This document shows, one piece after another, positions 9,326-18,258 of a stretch of DNA of 64,000 nucleotides (positions are counted from its first letter, which is position 1; every line of letters starts with the position of its first letter). The DNA lies in the NCBI RefSeq assembly GCF_022179125.1, contig NZ_BPQG01000011.1, positions 50,339 through 114,338 of the forward strand, given 5' to 3'. The notes under the pieces were generated by a model. The model saw only the letters and a list, made by a program, of their open reading frames with translations, had not been told where the DNA came from and did no database searches. Source of the stretch: Methylobacterium cerastii. GTDB lineage: Bacteria; Pseudomonadota; Alphaproteobacteria; Rhizobiales; Beijerinckiaceae. The translations under genes were made by a program, and so were the position numbers.

Positions 9326-10317
9326 GGCTGGACCTCTTTATGGGATGAGATCGCGGCCGGGCGGCGCGGCCGCAGGCGCCGCTTGATCACGAGCCACATC
9401 TTCTTCAACGGCAGGATGTAGAGGCCCTTCAGCGACTGGTAGTCGCGCACGTCGCGGTCCACGAGGCCGAACTTGAAGCTCTCGTTCGGCTTCGGCACAC
9501 ACAAGGTCCCGAAGACCCGGTCCCAGAACGAGAACAGCAGCCCGAAGTTCTTGTCGTAGTGCCGCGGATTGGTGCTGTGGTGCAGCTGGTGCCAGTGCGG
9601 ACACAGGATCAGGTTGTTCAGCTTCCCGAACGAGATCTTGAAGTGCGTGTGCCGGACGAAGTCCATCATCAGGATGTTGCGCATGATGTAGACGTTCACG
9701 CCGAACACAGTCACCTCCACCGGATTCAGGGCGATCAGCGTCCAGAGCCCGAAGCAGATTCCCGGGATGACGCCGTCCCAGGCGCGATTCATGAGCTCGT
9801 CGAGCGGGTGGACGCGATCCTTGGTGATGCCGACCATCACCTCCGCGGAGTGGTGGACCTTGTGCAGCTCCCACAAGAATGGGAAGCGGTGCTGGGCCGT
9901 GTGGTAGAGGTAGTACGAGATGTCGTAGGCGAGCAGCATCGTCACGGTGAAGACGATGACAGTTATCGGCCCCGGCGATCCACCCATCAGCGGCGCATCG
10001 ATTCCGAACAGCGTGCCGACGACCTTGTTGGTGGCGTAGCCGACCGAGACCACGAAGGTGACGCCCGCCGGGATCAGCAGGAAGGGCATGATCGCCTTCC
10101 GGGAAATGTAGAAGAGCAGGTCGGCGCGCGCGGACGGGTGCGTGATCACCTCGTGCGGCAGGATGAACTCGAAGAACTCGGCGAAGGATTTCTCCTCCAC
10201 GGTCCGCCAATACGCGATCACCGCGCAACCGAGGGCGGTCGCCAGTAGAAGGCCGGCTGCTAGGAGGTTCGCGGCGGAGATGCGGTCGAGGATTTCCTCG
10301 ATGAAGGTGCTGATCAT
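9322..10317 (-). CDS. Sterol desaturase / fatty acid hydroxylase superfamily membrane protein
   Basis: The 331-residue protein has several membrane helices and the di-iron histidine clusters of this superfamily: HTAQH, then HKVHHSAE, a later HTHF, and HWHQLHHS near the C terminus. The family hydroxylates or desaturates lipid chains using O2. The start at 10317 (MISTFIEEILDR) fits the family boundary, and an open extension to 10383 is basic and not conserved-looking. It forms a two-gene operon with the CelD-like acyltransferase inside an exopolysaccharide cluster, suggesting that a lipid or acyl group on the polymer or its carrier is modified. That link is inference. Confidence 0.85.
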   Translation of the reverse strand: MISTFIEEILDRISAANLLAAGLLLATALGCAVIAYWRTVEEKSFAEFFEFILPHEVITHPSARADLLFYISRKAIMPFLLIPAGVTFVVSVGYATNKVVGTLFGIDAPLMGGSPGPITVIVFTVTMLLAYDISYYLYHTAQHRFPFLWELHKVHHSAEVMVGITKDRVHPLDELMNRAWDGVIPGICFGLWTLIALNPVEVTVFGVNVYIMRNILMMDFVRHTHFKISFGKLNNLILCPHWHQLHHSTNPRHYDKNFGLLFSFWDRVFGTLCVPKPNESFKFGLVDRDVRDYQSLKGLYILPLKKMWLVIKRRLRPRRPAAISSHKEVQP

Positions 10318-10681
10318 ATCCCATCTCTCATGCCCGCGGCGACCGGTCGGCCGCTTGCAGGTCGAAGTACGGAAGACCGGCACGCGCGTGCGCCCCGGCT
10401 AGATCGTATGACGTTCGCCACCGCGGGTTGCGGTCTGCGGCGATGAGGGACAGCAATACAACGTGCGGTCGTTCGATGGAACGACGCACGGCAAAACATT
10501 CGCAGAAGAATACCTACGAAGGACTTACCGGACAGTGTAAGCTCGACCGTATCCTCAAGCTCTCGTTCCGTTCCCAGTTCCTTGACCGATCAAACGGGCC
10601 GGCCGGGAAACCGAAGTTTGGATAACGGATCGTTGCGCCGGCGCCGGTGACGGCAGCTTGCGCAACCGACTTCGCTGGCTG
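10318..10681. other. Intergenic region between two leftward genes
   Basis: These 364 bp separate the glycosyltransferase (transcribed from the right) from the hydroxylase-acyltransferase pair. The stretch 10440-10630 is poorer in GC than its flanks, which fits a separate leftward promoter for the pair. I see no RNA gene or reliable small ORF here. Confidence 0.4.
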
Positions 10682-11860
10682 TCAGCCGGCGGATTTCGAG
10701 GCGGCGTCGGCGGGGGCGCGGGCGTCGCGCACGCGGGCGGGCTCGCGCTGAAGGGTGAGGCGCAGCATCGCCGCGATGCCCTCGGCCGCGAGCTTCTCGT
10801 CGAAGATGCGCTCGTAGCGGGCGCGGGCAGCCGCGGGATAATCGCGCCACAGGTCGGGACGGGTGACGATTTCGGCGAGGGTGCGCGACAGCGCCTCGGC
10901 GCTGCCCGGCGGCACGACCCAGCCGGTCGCCCGGTCCTCGACGATCTCGGTCAGCCCGCCGATCCCGGAGACGAGCGGCGGGATGCCGTAGGCCAGGGCC
11001 TCGATCGCGACGCGGCCGAGCGACTCGGGCAGTTGCGAGGGCACCGCGACCACGTCCGCCCAGCGGTAGAGCGAATCGGGCTCGGCGACGAAGGGCGAGC
11101 AGGCCACCTGGCGCGAAAGCCCGGCCTCCGCCACCTGCGCCGCCAAGGCGGCCTCGCGGGCGTCGTCCTCGAAGGCGCTGCCGACGATCTTCAGCTCGAC
11201 CCGCGACCGGACCGCCTCCGGCAGCTGCCGAATCGCCTCGACGAGGACCTCCTGGCCCTTGATCCGGCTGATCCGCCCGAGCATCAGCACGCGAAGCGGC
11301 CGGTTGCCGTCGTAGCGGGCCGGGTTGGGCACCGCCGGGCCGGCGATCCCGTTATAGACCACGCGCGCGGTCGCATCCTTCGGCATCGCGAAGGCGGCCT
11401 GGGTCGCGCGCGAGTTGAAGACGATGTTCGCCCGGCTCCAGCGGATCAGGCTGCGCAGCACCGTCAGGGTCGCGCCCTCCGGGATTTCGTGGACGTGGAC
11501 CACCGTGCGGCCGGGCAAGAGCCGCGCGGCGAGCAGATAGTCGGCCACCACCGTGGTGTTCACGTAGACGAGATCGCTCGCGCGGATGCGCCGGAGCGCC
11601 CGAGCGACCGCGAAGGGAAGAGCCGCCATGCCGAGCGTCGCGAGGCGCAGGAGGTTACGCCGGCGCAGCACCCAGATCGGCTCGATCACGATCCGCGAGG
11701 CGGCGCCTTCGAGCGAGGCGACGATCGGGCCGGCCTTCGGCAGCACCACGTCGATCCAGGCCTGCGGATAGGCTTCGCGGATCGTCCGCACCGTCTCGCA
11801 GAAGCTGCGATCCGACCCATAGAGCTCGTAGCCCTGATGCACGCAGGTGATGCGCCGCAC
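10682..11860 (-). CDS. Glycosyltransferase family 4 protein (GT-B fold)
   Basis: This protein has about 392 residues. The N-terminal half has the donor-independent Rossmann pattern (RITCVHQGYELYGSDRSF, then VYVNTTVVADYLLAARLL and VVHVHEIPEG). The C-terminal Glycos_transf_1 half has LRVLMLGRISRIKGQEVLVEA and the sugar-nucleotide site VVAVPSQLPESLGRVAIEALA. It should add a sugar to a lipid-linked intermediate at the inner membrane. I chose the GTG at 11860 because GAGGGGGG lies just upstream. The ATG at 11959 adds 33 residues without a ribosome binding site. It is divergent from the next glycosyltransferase across an AT-rich intergenic region. Confidence 0.88.
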   Translation of the reverse strand: MRRITCVHQGYELYGSDRSFCETVRTIREAYPQAWIDVVLPKAGPIVASLEGAASRIVIEPIWVLRRRNLLRLATLGMAALPFAVARALRRIRASDLVYVNTTVVADYLLAARLLPGRTVVHVHEIPEGATLTVLRSLIRWSRANIVFNSRATQAAFAMPKDATARVVYNGIAGPAVPNPARYDGNRPLRVLMLGRISRIKGQEVLVEAIRQLPEAVRSRVELKIVGSAFEDDAREAALAAQVAEAGLSRQVACSPFVAEPDSLYRWADVVAVPSQLPESLGRVAIEALAYGIPPLVSGIGGLTEIVEDRATGWVVPPGSAEALSRTLAEIVTRPDLWRDYPAAARARYERIFDEKLAAEGIAAMLRLTLQREPARVRDARAPADAASKSAG

Positions 11861-11977
11861 GGCGCCGCCCCCCTCACGTGCCGAGAGGAACCCGCTAGCC
11901 GGAGAAACATTCCCGTCCGTGACGGACAACCCGGTTCGAAGTACTGATTGAAAACGCATAAGTTGAACACACTTCTA

Positions 11978-12001
11978 TTACAACAACTATGGGTTGTAAT
12001 C
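11978..12001. promoter_or_regulatory. Operator-like inverted repeat between divergent glycosyltransferases
   Basis: ATTACAAC (11978-11985) and GTTGTAAT (11994-12001) are perfect 8-bp inverted repeats separated by 8 bp. They lie in a strikingly AT-rich gap between two divergently transcribed glycosyltransferase genes. This spacing and symmetry suit a dimeric transcription factor. The binding protein is unknown. A hairpin role is also possible. Confidence 0.4.
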
Positions 12002-12068
12002 GTAAGAGAATTCGTTATTAATTTTGATGACATACCGTAACTCGATTGAAATCGGAAGGGGTATGCGT

Positions 12069-13292
12069 ATGCGGGAACTTGCGCCGGCGATCCTTATTCT
12101 TGGAACGCGCGGCATCCCTGCGGCGCATGGCGGCTTCGAGACGTTCGCGGAACGGCTCGCCCTACATCTCGCCGCACGTGGCTGGCGCGTCGGCGTCTAC
12201 TGCCAGCGGGAGGTCGAGACGGTCGGGCAGCGTGTCTCGACCTCGGTCTGGCGGGGGGTCGACCTGATCACCGTGGAGGTCGCAAGCACCGGCCCGGCGG
12301 CGACGCTCGCTTTCGACGCGTTGTGCGCGCACGACGCCGCCGCGCGAGGCGGCGTCTGCCTCGTGCTCGGCTACAACGGGGCTGTGTTCCTGCCTTATCT
12401 CCGCCTGCGCGGCGCGAAGGTGCTGACCAACATGGACGGGATCGAGTGGCGCCGCCCGAAATGGTCCGCGGCGGTGCGGGCGTTCTTCTGGATCAGCGAG
12501 TGGATCGCGGCCTGGAGCTCGCACCGCCTGATCGCGGACCACCCGGCCATCGCCGACCACCTCGCGACCCGCCGCCCGCGAAACGCGATCACCACGATCC
12601 CGTATGGCGGCGACCCGATCCGCGCCACGAGCGAGGCGCCGATCCGGGCGCTCGGGCTCGAATCGGACCGGTTCCTGGTCTCGATCGCCCGGATCGAGCC
12701 CGACAACAACATCCTGACCTTCGTCGAGGCGTTCTCACGTGCGCCGCGCTCTGCCAAGCTGGTGGTGCTGGGGACCCTCGATCCCGAGAACGCCTACCAT
12801 CGGGCGTTGCGGGCCGCGGCAGGGGAGGGCGTGATTTTTCCGGGAGCGATCTACGAGGCCGAGACGGTGCAGGCGCTGCGCCATCACGCCCGCGCCTACC
12901 TCCACGGCCACACGGTGGGCGGCACGAACCCCTCTCTGGTCGAGGCGCTGTGGGCCGGCAACGCGGTGATCGCGCACGACAACGCCTTCAACCGCGGCAC
13001 CGCGGGCGAGGGCCAGCTCTACTTTGCAGACGCGGACGGCTGTGCGCGCGCGATCGAGACGGTGCTCGGCGACGCCGCCGCCCTCGCCGCGGCCCGGGCG
13101 GGGGCCCGGCGGCGGGCGGCCGACTTTTCGTGGGGCGACATCCTCGCCGCCTACGAGCGAGAGGTGCGCCGGCTCGGCGGCTACCCGCCATCCTCCGAGC
13201 CGGTTTCAGACGGGACGCGCCCCCTCGGCGTCGATGCTCCTGATCCCGTCGAGGGAAGCCCGAGAGTGACGGCGGCGGACGGGGTCGCCTGA
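12069..13292 (+). CDS. DUF1972 / family 4 glycosyltransferase (rhamnosyltransferase-like)
   Basis: This 407-residue GT-B protein opens with the DUF1972 hallmark ILGTRGIPAAHGGFETFAERL, found in rhamnosyl- and related transferases of capsule and exopolysaccharide loci. Later blocks include NMDGIEWRRPKW, LIADHPAIADHL and the donor-binding segment HTVGGTNPSLVEALWAGNAVI. A strong GGAAGGGG at 12053-12060 precedes two in-frame ATGs (12063 and 12069), and the second has the better spacing. The GH5 gene starts 2 bp after its stop, so they form one transcription unit. Sugar specificity is not readable from sequence. Confidence 0.88.
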   Translation: MRELAPAILILGTRGIPAAHGGFETFAERLALHLAARGWRVGVYCQREVETVGQRVSTSVWRGVDLITVEVASTGPAATLAFDALCAHDAAARGGVCLVLGYNGAVFLPYLRLRGAKVLTNMDGIEWRRPKWSAAVRAFFWISEWIAAWSSHRLIADHPAIADHLATRRPRNAITTIPYGGDPIRATSEAPIRALGLESDRFLVSIARIEPDNNILTFVEAFSRAPRSAKLVVLGTLDPENAYHRALRAAAGEGVIFPGAIYEAETVQALRHHARAYLHGHTVGGTNPSLVEALWAGNAVIAHDNAFNRGTAGEGQLYFADADGCARAIETVLGDAAALAAARAGARRRAADFSWGDILAAYEREVRRLGGYPPSSEPVSDGTRPLGVDAPDPVEGSPRVTAADGVA

Positions 13293-13294
13293 CG

Positions 13295-14548
13295 ATGGAT
13301 GCGAACCGCCGTGCGGTCATCGGTGGCGCCGTGGCGCTGACGCTCGCCGGTCCGGCCCGGGCCGCGCCGCCCGAGCCGCTGGCCCTGCGCCGCGGCATCA
13401 GCCTGTGGCCCTGGTTCTCGCTGACCCAGGAGTTCCCGGCGCCGCGCACCGACTACGCCTGGCCGCCGTTCCAGCCCGACCGGCCGGTGCCGAATGCCGA
13501 CGACCTGCGCCGGCTAGCCGAAGCGGGGTTCGACTTCGTGCGCCTGCCGATCGATCCCGGCCCGTTCGCCGCCCTTGCCGGGGCGCAACGCGAGCGGCTG
13601 TTCGGCATCCTGTCCGAGGCGGTCGACCTGATCCTCGCGAGCCGGCTCTCCCTGGTGCTGAACGTCCAGGCCAACGCCGCGACGCACCACTACAACCCGG
13701 ACCGGTTCTACGGCTCGGCGACGGCGCCGCTGTTTTCCGCCTACCGCGACGTGGTCGTCGAGCTGGCGCGGCGCTTCGGCGCCCGGGCGCCCGGCCGCAT
13801 TGCACTGGAACCGGTCAACGAGCCTCCGCAGGCCTGCGGGGCGGTGGCCTGGAACCGGGTGCAGGAGGCCCTCCTCGGCGCCGCGCGAAAGGCGGCGCCG
13901 TCCCTGACGCTGGTTGCGACCGGCGCCTGCGGCGGCATGGGCGCGGGCCTGACCGCACTCGATCCCGCGGCCTTTACCGCGCTGGACCCGGTGCTCTTCA
14001 CCTTCCACTTCTACGAGCCGTACCTGTTCTCGCACCAGGGCGCGCCGTGGATGAAGGACGAGCCGATCTACCGGGCGCTGAACGACGTGCCCTGGCCGGC
14101 CCGCGCCGGGAAACTGGAGGAGACCCTCGCGGCGGTCCGAGCCCGCATGCGCGCCGACGCCCAAACCTCGGAGACGGACAAGGCAGCGGCCTACGCCGTG
14201 ACCGAGGCGAAGCTGAAGGAGTATTTCGCCGCCGACCCGGACCGCGGCTACCTCGACCGCAGCCTCGTCGACATCCGCACCTGGGCCGACCTCTACGGCA
14301 TCCCGCCGGGGCGGATCCTGATGGGCGAGTTCGGCGCCCTGAAGAGCGATGCGCGCTACGTCGCCTCGCGTGCGCCCGACCGCGCCCGCTACATCCGCGA
14401 CGTGCGCGAGGCGGCGGAGGCGGCGGGCTTCGCCTGGGCGTTCTGGAACCTGTTCGACGGGCTCGGCCTGATGGACGACGCCCACCGGATCGATCCCGCG
14501 ATCATCGCGGCGCTCGGCTTGGCGATGCCGGGGACGCCGAGGCGGTGA
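13295..14548 (+). CDS. Glycoside hydrolase family 5 (cellulase-type) exported enzyme
   Basis: This 417-residue protein begins with a signal peptide containing two arginines (NRRAVIGGAVALTLAGPARA), possibly Tat-type. The rest is a GH5-like TIM barrel. The acid/base is E176 in ALEPVNEPPQ and the nucleophile is E345 in ILMGEFGA. An aromatic segment HFYEPYLFSHQG lies between them. It probably cleaves a beta-linked glycan, either trimming the polymer made by this locus or releasing it. It is coupled to the upstream glycosyltransferase. Its last 47 bp overlap the 3' end of the convergent polymerase gene. Confidence 0.87.
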   Translation: MDANRRAVIGGAVALTLAGPARAAPPEPLALRRGISLWPWFSLTQEFPAPRTDYAWPPFQPDRPVPNADDLRRLAEAGFDFVRLPIDPGPFAALAGAQRERLFGILSEAVDLILASRLSLVLNVQANAATHHYNPDRFYGSATAPLFSAYRDVVVELARRFGARAPGRIALEPVNEPPQACGAVAWNRVQEALLGAARKAAPSLTLVATGACGGMGAGLTALDPAAFTALDPVLFTFHFYEPYLFSHQGAPWMKDEPIYRALNDVPWPARAGKLEETLAAVRARMRADAQTSETDKAAAYAVTEAKLKEYFAADPDRGYLDRSLVDIRTWADLYGIPPGRILMGEFGALKSDARYVASRAPDRARYIRDVREAAEAAGFAWAFWNLFDGLGLMDDAHRIDPAIIAALGLAMPGTPRR

Positions 14549-15866
14549 CCGGTCGGCGCGGGTAGAGCACCAGCAGCATCAGCGCGAACTTGGCGAGCAT
14601 GGTCGTCTTGCCGCCGATGCTCTCGAACGTGTTGATCAGCACCACGAAGGCGAGGATCGGCAGGAACACGCCGTGCCGGCACTGGCGCGCCACCTCGTAG
14701 AGGAACAGCGCGATGGCGACGATGAGCAGCACCGTCATCGCGACGCCGTTGTAGAGCAGGCTGCGCACGACCGGGTTCTCGATGCCCCATTCGAGCCCGT
14801 ACATCCGGCGCAGGGTGTCGACCACCGACGGGTCAGGCCCAACGAGCAGGTCGCGGAACGGGATCGCGTCGAAGATCGCCAGCATCTCGACCCGGGCGTT
14901 GGCGCTGCCGCCGTCCGAGACGAAGCGCTCCAGCAGCGCGTCGAAGAAGCCGCCGACGGCGAGGCCGCCGACCACGATCGGCACCATGGTCAGCCCGAAG
15001 GCGGCGATCGCCGCTCCGAGCAGCGGCACCCGCCCGTTGCGCAGGGCGCGGTTCAGGGCGACCACCGCGAAGACGCTGCCGAAGGCCAGCGTCACCACCG
15101 TGGCCGAGCGTCCGCCGAAGGTGATCAAGGCCACGAGCTGCAGGACGATGAACCCGGCCCGCGTCGTCGGCCGCAACCGGCCGCCGCCGTTGAACAGCGC
15201 CAGGATGTAGCAGGCGGTCAGCGTCGCGTTGGACAGGGGATGCCCCTGCAGCGCGGCCGAGCGCGTGTCGGTGTCGAAGGCTTGCCCGTCCATGCGGAAC
15301 GGAAAGAAGCGCTGGCCGCTTGCGAACTCGAAGAGGCCGAGCAAGGCGTTCGTGACCATCACCGCGTGCACCGCGATCTCCACGCGTCGCATGGTGATCG
15401 CGTCCCGGTCGGCCATCAGGATCACGACGAGGCCGGTGAGGACGTAGGTGTCGATCGAGCCGGCGAGCCCAGTGCCGTTGCGTGAAGCGATGAAGGCGAG
15501 CAGACCGAATCCGACGAGGCAGAGCAGCACGCTGGCCGGCCGCCGCTCGCCGGCTGCCGCCACCGCGATCACCGGGTTGCCGGATCGCAGCATCGTCCAG
15601 CCGAACAGAAGGACCGCGAGATAGCTCGCCGGGTGGACCTTCTGCGCCGCCGAGCCGGTGATGCCGTCGTAGTTGATGCCCAGCACCCAGAGCATCCCAC
15701 CCGACAGGCCCCAGGTGACGAGCGCCAGCGCCACCAAGGCCCAGGATTCGAACCCCACGAGCGACGGCAACGGGAACGCTTGCGGCGTCCGGCGCACGGA
15801 GCCGGCTGTCGCCGCGGAGCGACAGGCCCGGGTCACGGGTGCCGCCTCAGCTCGCCGCGCGGGCAT
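14502..15866 (-). CDS. VpsF-like / Wzy-type polysaccharide polymerase membrane protein
   Basis: This 454-residue protein has about ten membrane helices and a larger loop (roughly residues 300-355) containing DGGSANARVEMLAIFDAIP and DLLVGPDPSVVDTL. This resembles VpsF/Wzy-type proteins that polymerise repeat units at the periplasmic face. GHPLSNATLTACYI and FGGRSATVV are further family-like blocks. It starts 20 bp inside the 3' end of the co-polymerase gene and would be translated after it. An internal GTG at 15836 is an alternative start. Its 3' end overlaps the GH5 gene on the other strand by 47 bp. Confidence 0.8.
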   Translation of the reverse strand: MPARRAEAAPVTRACRSAATAGSVRRTPQAFPLPSLVGFESWALVALALVTWGLSGGMLWVLGINYDGITGSAAQKVHPASYLAVLLFGWTMLRSGNPVIAVAAAGERRPASVLLCLVGFGLLAFIASRNGTGLAGSIDTYVLTGLVVILMADRDAITMRRVEIAVHAVMVTNALLGLFEFASGQRFFPFRMDGQAFDTDTRSAALQGHPLSNATLTACYILALFNGGGRLRPTTRAGFIVLQLVALITFGGRSATVVTLAFGSVFAVVALNRALRNGRVPLLGAAIAAFGLTMVPIVVGGLAVGGFFDALLERFVSDGGSANARVEMLAIFDAIPFRDLLVGPDPSVVDTLRRMYGLEWGIENPVVRSLLYNGVAMTVLLIVAIALFLYEVARQCRHGVFLPILAFVVLINTFESIGGKTTMLAKFALMLLVLYPRRPVTASASPASPSRAPR

Positions 15867-17949
15867 CGAGCAGGAGCGAGCCCGAGACCGGCCGACCGAG
15901 GGCTTCCGACGTGCCGACGAGGTTCAGGAGGTCGCGCTGGCGGGTGGCGCCGTTGCGCACGATCAGCAGCAGGCGGTCCGCCGCGGCCGCGACCGGCCCG
16001 ATCCGCAGGTTCTCGGAGAGCACGCCGCCATCGAGGATCACCAGCTCGTAGCGCCCCTTCACCCCGGCGAGGAAACGCTCGACGTTGGTGCGCAGGAACG
16101 CGTCGCGCACCGGCTTCTGCGCGTCGCCCATGCCGATCCGGCGCGCGCCCGTGGCCGGGTCGAGGCGGGCGACGGCGTTCAGGCTCTGCTCGCCGCGCAA
16201 GACGTCGAGGAGGCCGCCGACCTGCGAATCATCGATGCGCATGTCGGCGTCGACGATCAACACGCGCTCGCCGCGGGCGACGGCGACGGAGGCGAGCAGG
16301 TCGATCACCGCCTTGCGGTCGGCGTCCTCCGCCTCGCCGGAGGTGACGAGGATGCTGATCGAGCGGCCGCCGTCGGCGGATTCGTGCAGGTGGTCGAGGG
16401 TGAAGCCCGCCGCCGACGCGCTGGCGCCGTCGCCCCCCCGGCGCAGGCGCGGCAGGGTCGCGACCACCGGAGCGTTCGAAAGGCGTTCGAGCTGGCGCTG
16501 CGACAGCACCGTCGGCTCGGCATATTCCCGCACCAGGGCGAAGCCGGTGCCGAGGCCGAGGCCCGCAAGCGAGGCGGCGAGCACCAGGAACAGCCGCGGC
16601 GGCCACGAGGAATCGGCGGGCGGCCGCGCCCAGGTGATGACGCGGGCGTTGGTGGTATCGATCCCGGTCTGCTCCTTCAGCTCGCGCGAGCGCACCAGGA
16701 AGTTGTTGTAGACCGAGCGACTCGCTTCCACGTCGCGCTCCAGCTCGCGCAGGCGGATGCTCGACTGCGCGCTGACGGCGGATTGCTTCTGGAGCTTCTC
16801 GAGGTCCGCGGTGAGCGTGCGCTCGTTGGCCTGCGCCCGCTGGTATTCGGCTTCCGCGGCTTGCGCGATGCGCCCGAGTTCGCTGTCGATCAGCTGCTTC
16901 ACGTCCTGCATCTGCGCCCGGGTCGCGGCGATGAAGGGGTGCCGCTCGCCGAGGTTGGTGCGCAGGTCCGCCTCCTTGCTCGCGAGCTCGGCGTACTGGC
17001 CGCGCAGGCGGTCGATCACCGAGGATTGGATCGCCTCCGGCGTCGCGCCGGCGGCGAAGGGCCGGCCGCGGGCATCCTTGACGCCCTGCAGGCGGGCGCG
17101 GGCCTCGGCCGTGCGGGTGCGGGCCGCGACGACGCGGGCGTTGCTGTCGGTGAGCTGCTGCTCGCCGACGAGGCGCCCGCTCGATGCGATCAGCCCGTTC
17201 TTCGCCTTGTAGTCCTCGAGCCGCATGTCGGCCTGGTTGACGGCAGCGCGCAGGTCGTCGAGGCGGCCGCGCAGCTCGCCCGCCGCGCGCTTGGCACCCT
17301 CGGCCCGGGCCTCGCTCTGGTCGGAGAGGTAGGATTTGGCGATGGCGTTGACGATCCGGGCCGACTTGTCCGGGTCGGTGGTCGTGACGATGACGTCGAC
17401 GACGAAGACCTTGTCGGCGCGCTTCACAGCGAGCTTGCGCCGGAGCCGGTCGAGGGACTGGCCGCGGGCGTCGACCAGGCGTTCGGGCTGCGGCCCGGTG
17501 ACGAGCTCGCGCAGGGAGCGAACGGCGCCCGCGACGGCTCCGCCCTTGGCCGCGCCGAACTCGGGATCCTTGTCGAGCCCGGTCTCGGCGATGGCGCGCG
17601 ACAGAACGGTGTCGGATTCGATCACGCGGACTTGGCTCTCGACCTGCGTCACGCCGCCGTCGGGCGCGAGCGCGCCGGGGTTGATGTCGTTGGTCACGAC
17701 CATGCGGTCCCTCGGGTCGATCAGGAGCTGCGCGGTCGCGGTATAGAGAGAGGGCGTCACGACGGCGTAGGCCAGCGCCGCCAGGCCCAGGACGGCGGCC
17801 GTGCCGAGGATCATCTTCCAGCGTCGGGCGAGGATGCGCCACAGGTCGCCGAGCTCGGCCGTCGTCTCCGGCTTGGACGGCGCGGCGCGCTCGGGCACCA
17901 TCGGCTCCATCCAGGCCGAGACGGCGAGGTTTCTGTTCAGCTGTTCCAC
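15847..17949 (-). CDS. Wzc/GumC-like polysaccharide co-polymerase with degenerate kinase domain
   Basis: This 700-residue protein has the polysaccharide co-polymerase layout: membrane segment 46-64, Wzz-type periplasmic region, long coiled coil (about 210-430), a second membrane segment 451-473 after the proline-rich WARPPADSSWPPRL, and a cytoplasmic BY-kinase-like domain. In the kinase part, Walker A-prime (LIVDADMR, about 563-570) and Walker B (YELVILDGG) remain. The P-loop position reads ILVTSGEAEDADRKA, lacking the GEGKS/T lysine motif, and the C terminus has no tyrosine cluster. It probably sets chain length or export without autokinase activity. It heads a leftward operon with the polymerase. 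Confidence 0.88.
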   Translation of the reverse strand: MEQLNRNLAVSAWMEPMVPERAAPSKPETTAELGDLWRILARRWKMILGTAAVLGLAALAYAVVTPSLYTATAQLLIDPRDRMVVTNDINPGALAPDGGVTQVESQVRVIESDTVLSRAIAETGLDKDPEFGAAKGGAVAGAVRSLRELVTGPQPERLVDARGQSLDRLRRKLAVKRADKVFVVDVIVTTTDPDKSARIVNAIAKSYLSDQSEARAEGAKRAAGELRGRLDDLRAAVNQADMRLEDYKAKNGLIASSGRLVGEQQLTDSNARVVAARTRTAEARARLQGVKDARGRPFAAGATPEAIQSSVIDRLRGQYAELASKEADLRTNLGERHPFIAATRAQMQDVKQLIDSELGRIAQAAEAEYQRAQANERTLTADLEKLQKQSAVSAQSSIRLRELERDVEASRSVYNNFLVRSRELKEQTGIDTTNARVITWARPPADSSWPPRLFLVLAASLAGLGLGTGFALVREYAEPTVLSQRQLERLSNAPVVATLPRLRRGGDGASASAAGFTLDHLHESADGGRSISILVTSGEAEDADRKAVIDLLASVAVARGERVLIVDADMRIDDSQVGGLLDVLRGEQSLNAVARLDPATGARRIGMGDAQKPVRDAFLRTNVERFLAGVKGRYELVILDGGVLSENLRIGPVAAAADRLLLIVRNGATRQRDLLNLVGTSEALGRPVSGSLLLDARAAS

Positions 17950-18258
17950 CGTCGGACACCGTCGTCTCGAATGGGGTCGTTTTTATGGACGTGCGACCTG
18001 ACAGTGCAAGTTGCGCGCAAGTGAATGAAAATCCCTCAAGACTGCGTAGGGGCGCAGCTTCTGGGATCGATTCTTGCGGCGAGGGTTAATCTAGATCAGC
18101 CGCCCGCTCTGTTTTTCCGGTTATCGTCTCGGTTACAAAATTAGTGATAGATCGCGATGGCGGGTCGCGTCGGGCATCCGGGATTGGCGCTGGACGCCGA
18201 TCCCGCCCAGCGCCCACGCTGCGTTCGAGGGCATGTCTCAGAAAGATCGGTCGGCGGC
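17950..18258. other. Intergenic region between divergent co-polymerase and propeller genes
   Basis: These 309 bp contain no gene that I can support. The part from 18085 to 18150 is AT-rich and holds a 12-bp-spaced direct repeat CGGTTA (18118-18123 and 18130-18135), followed by ACAAAATTAG. It is a likely two-way promoter and control region for the exopolysaccharide genes. Confidence 0.4.
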
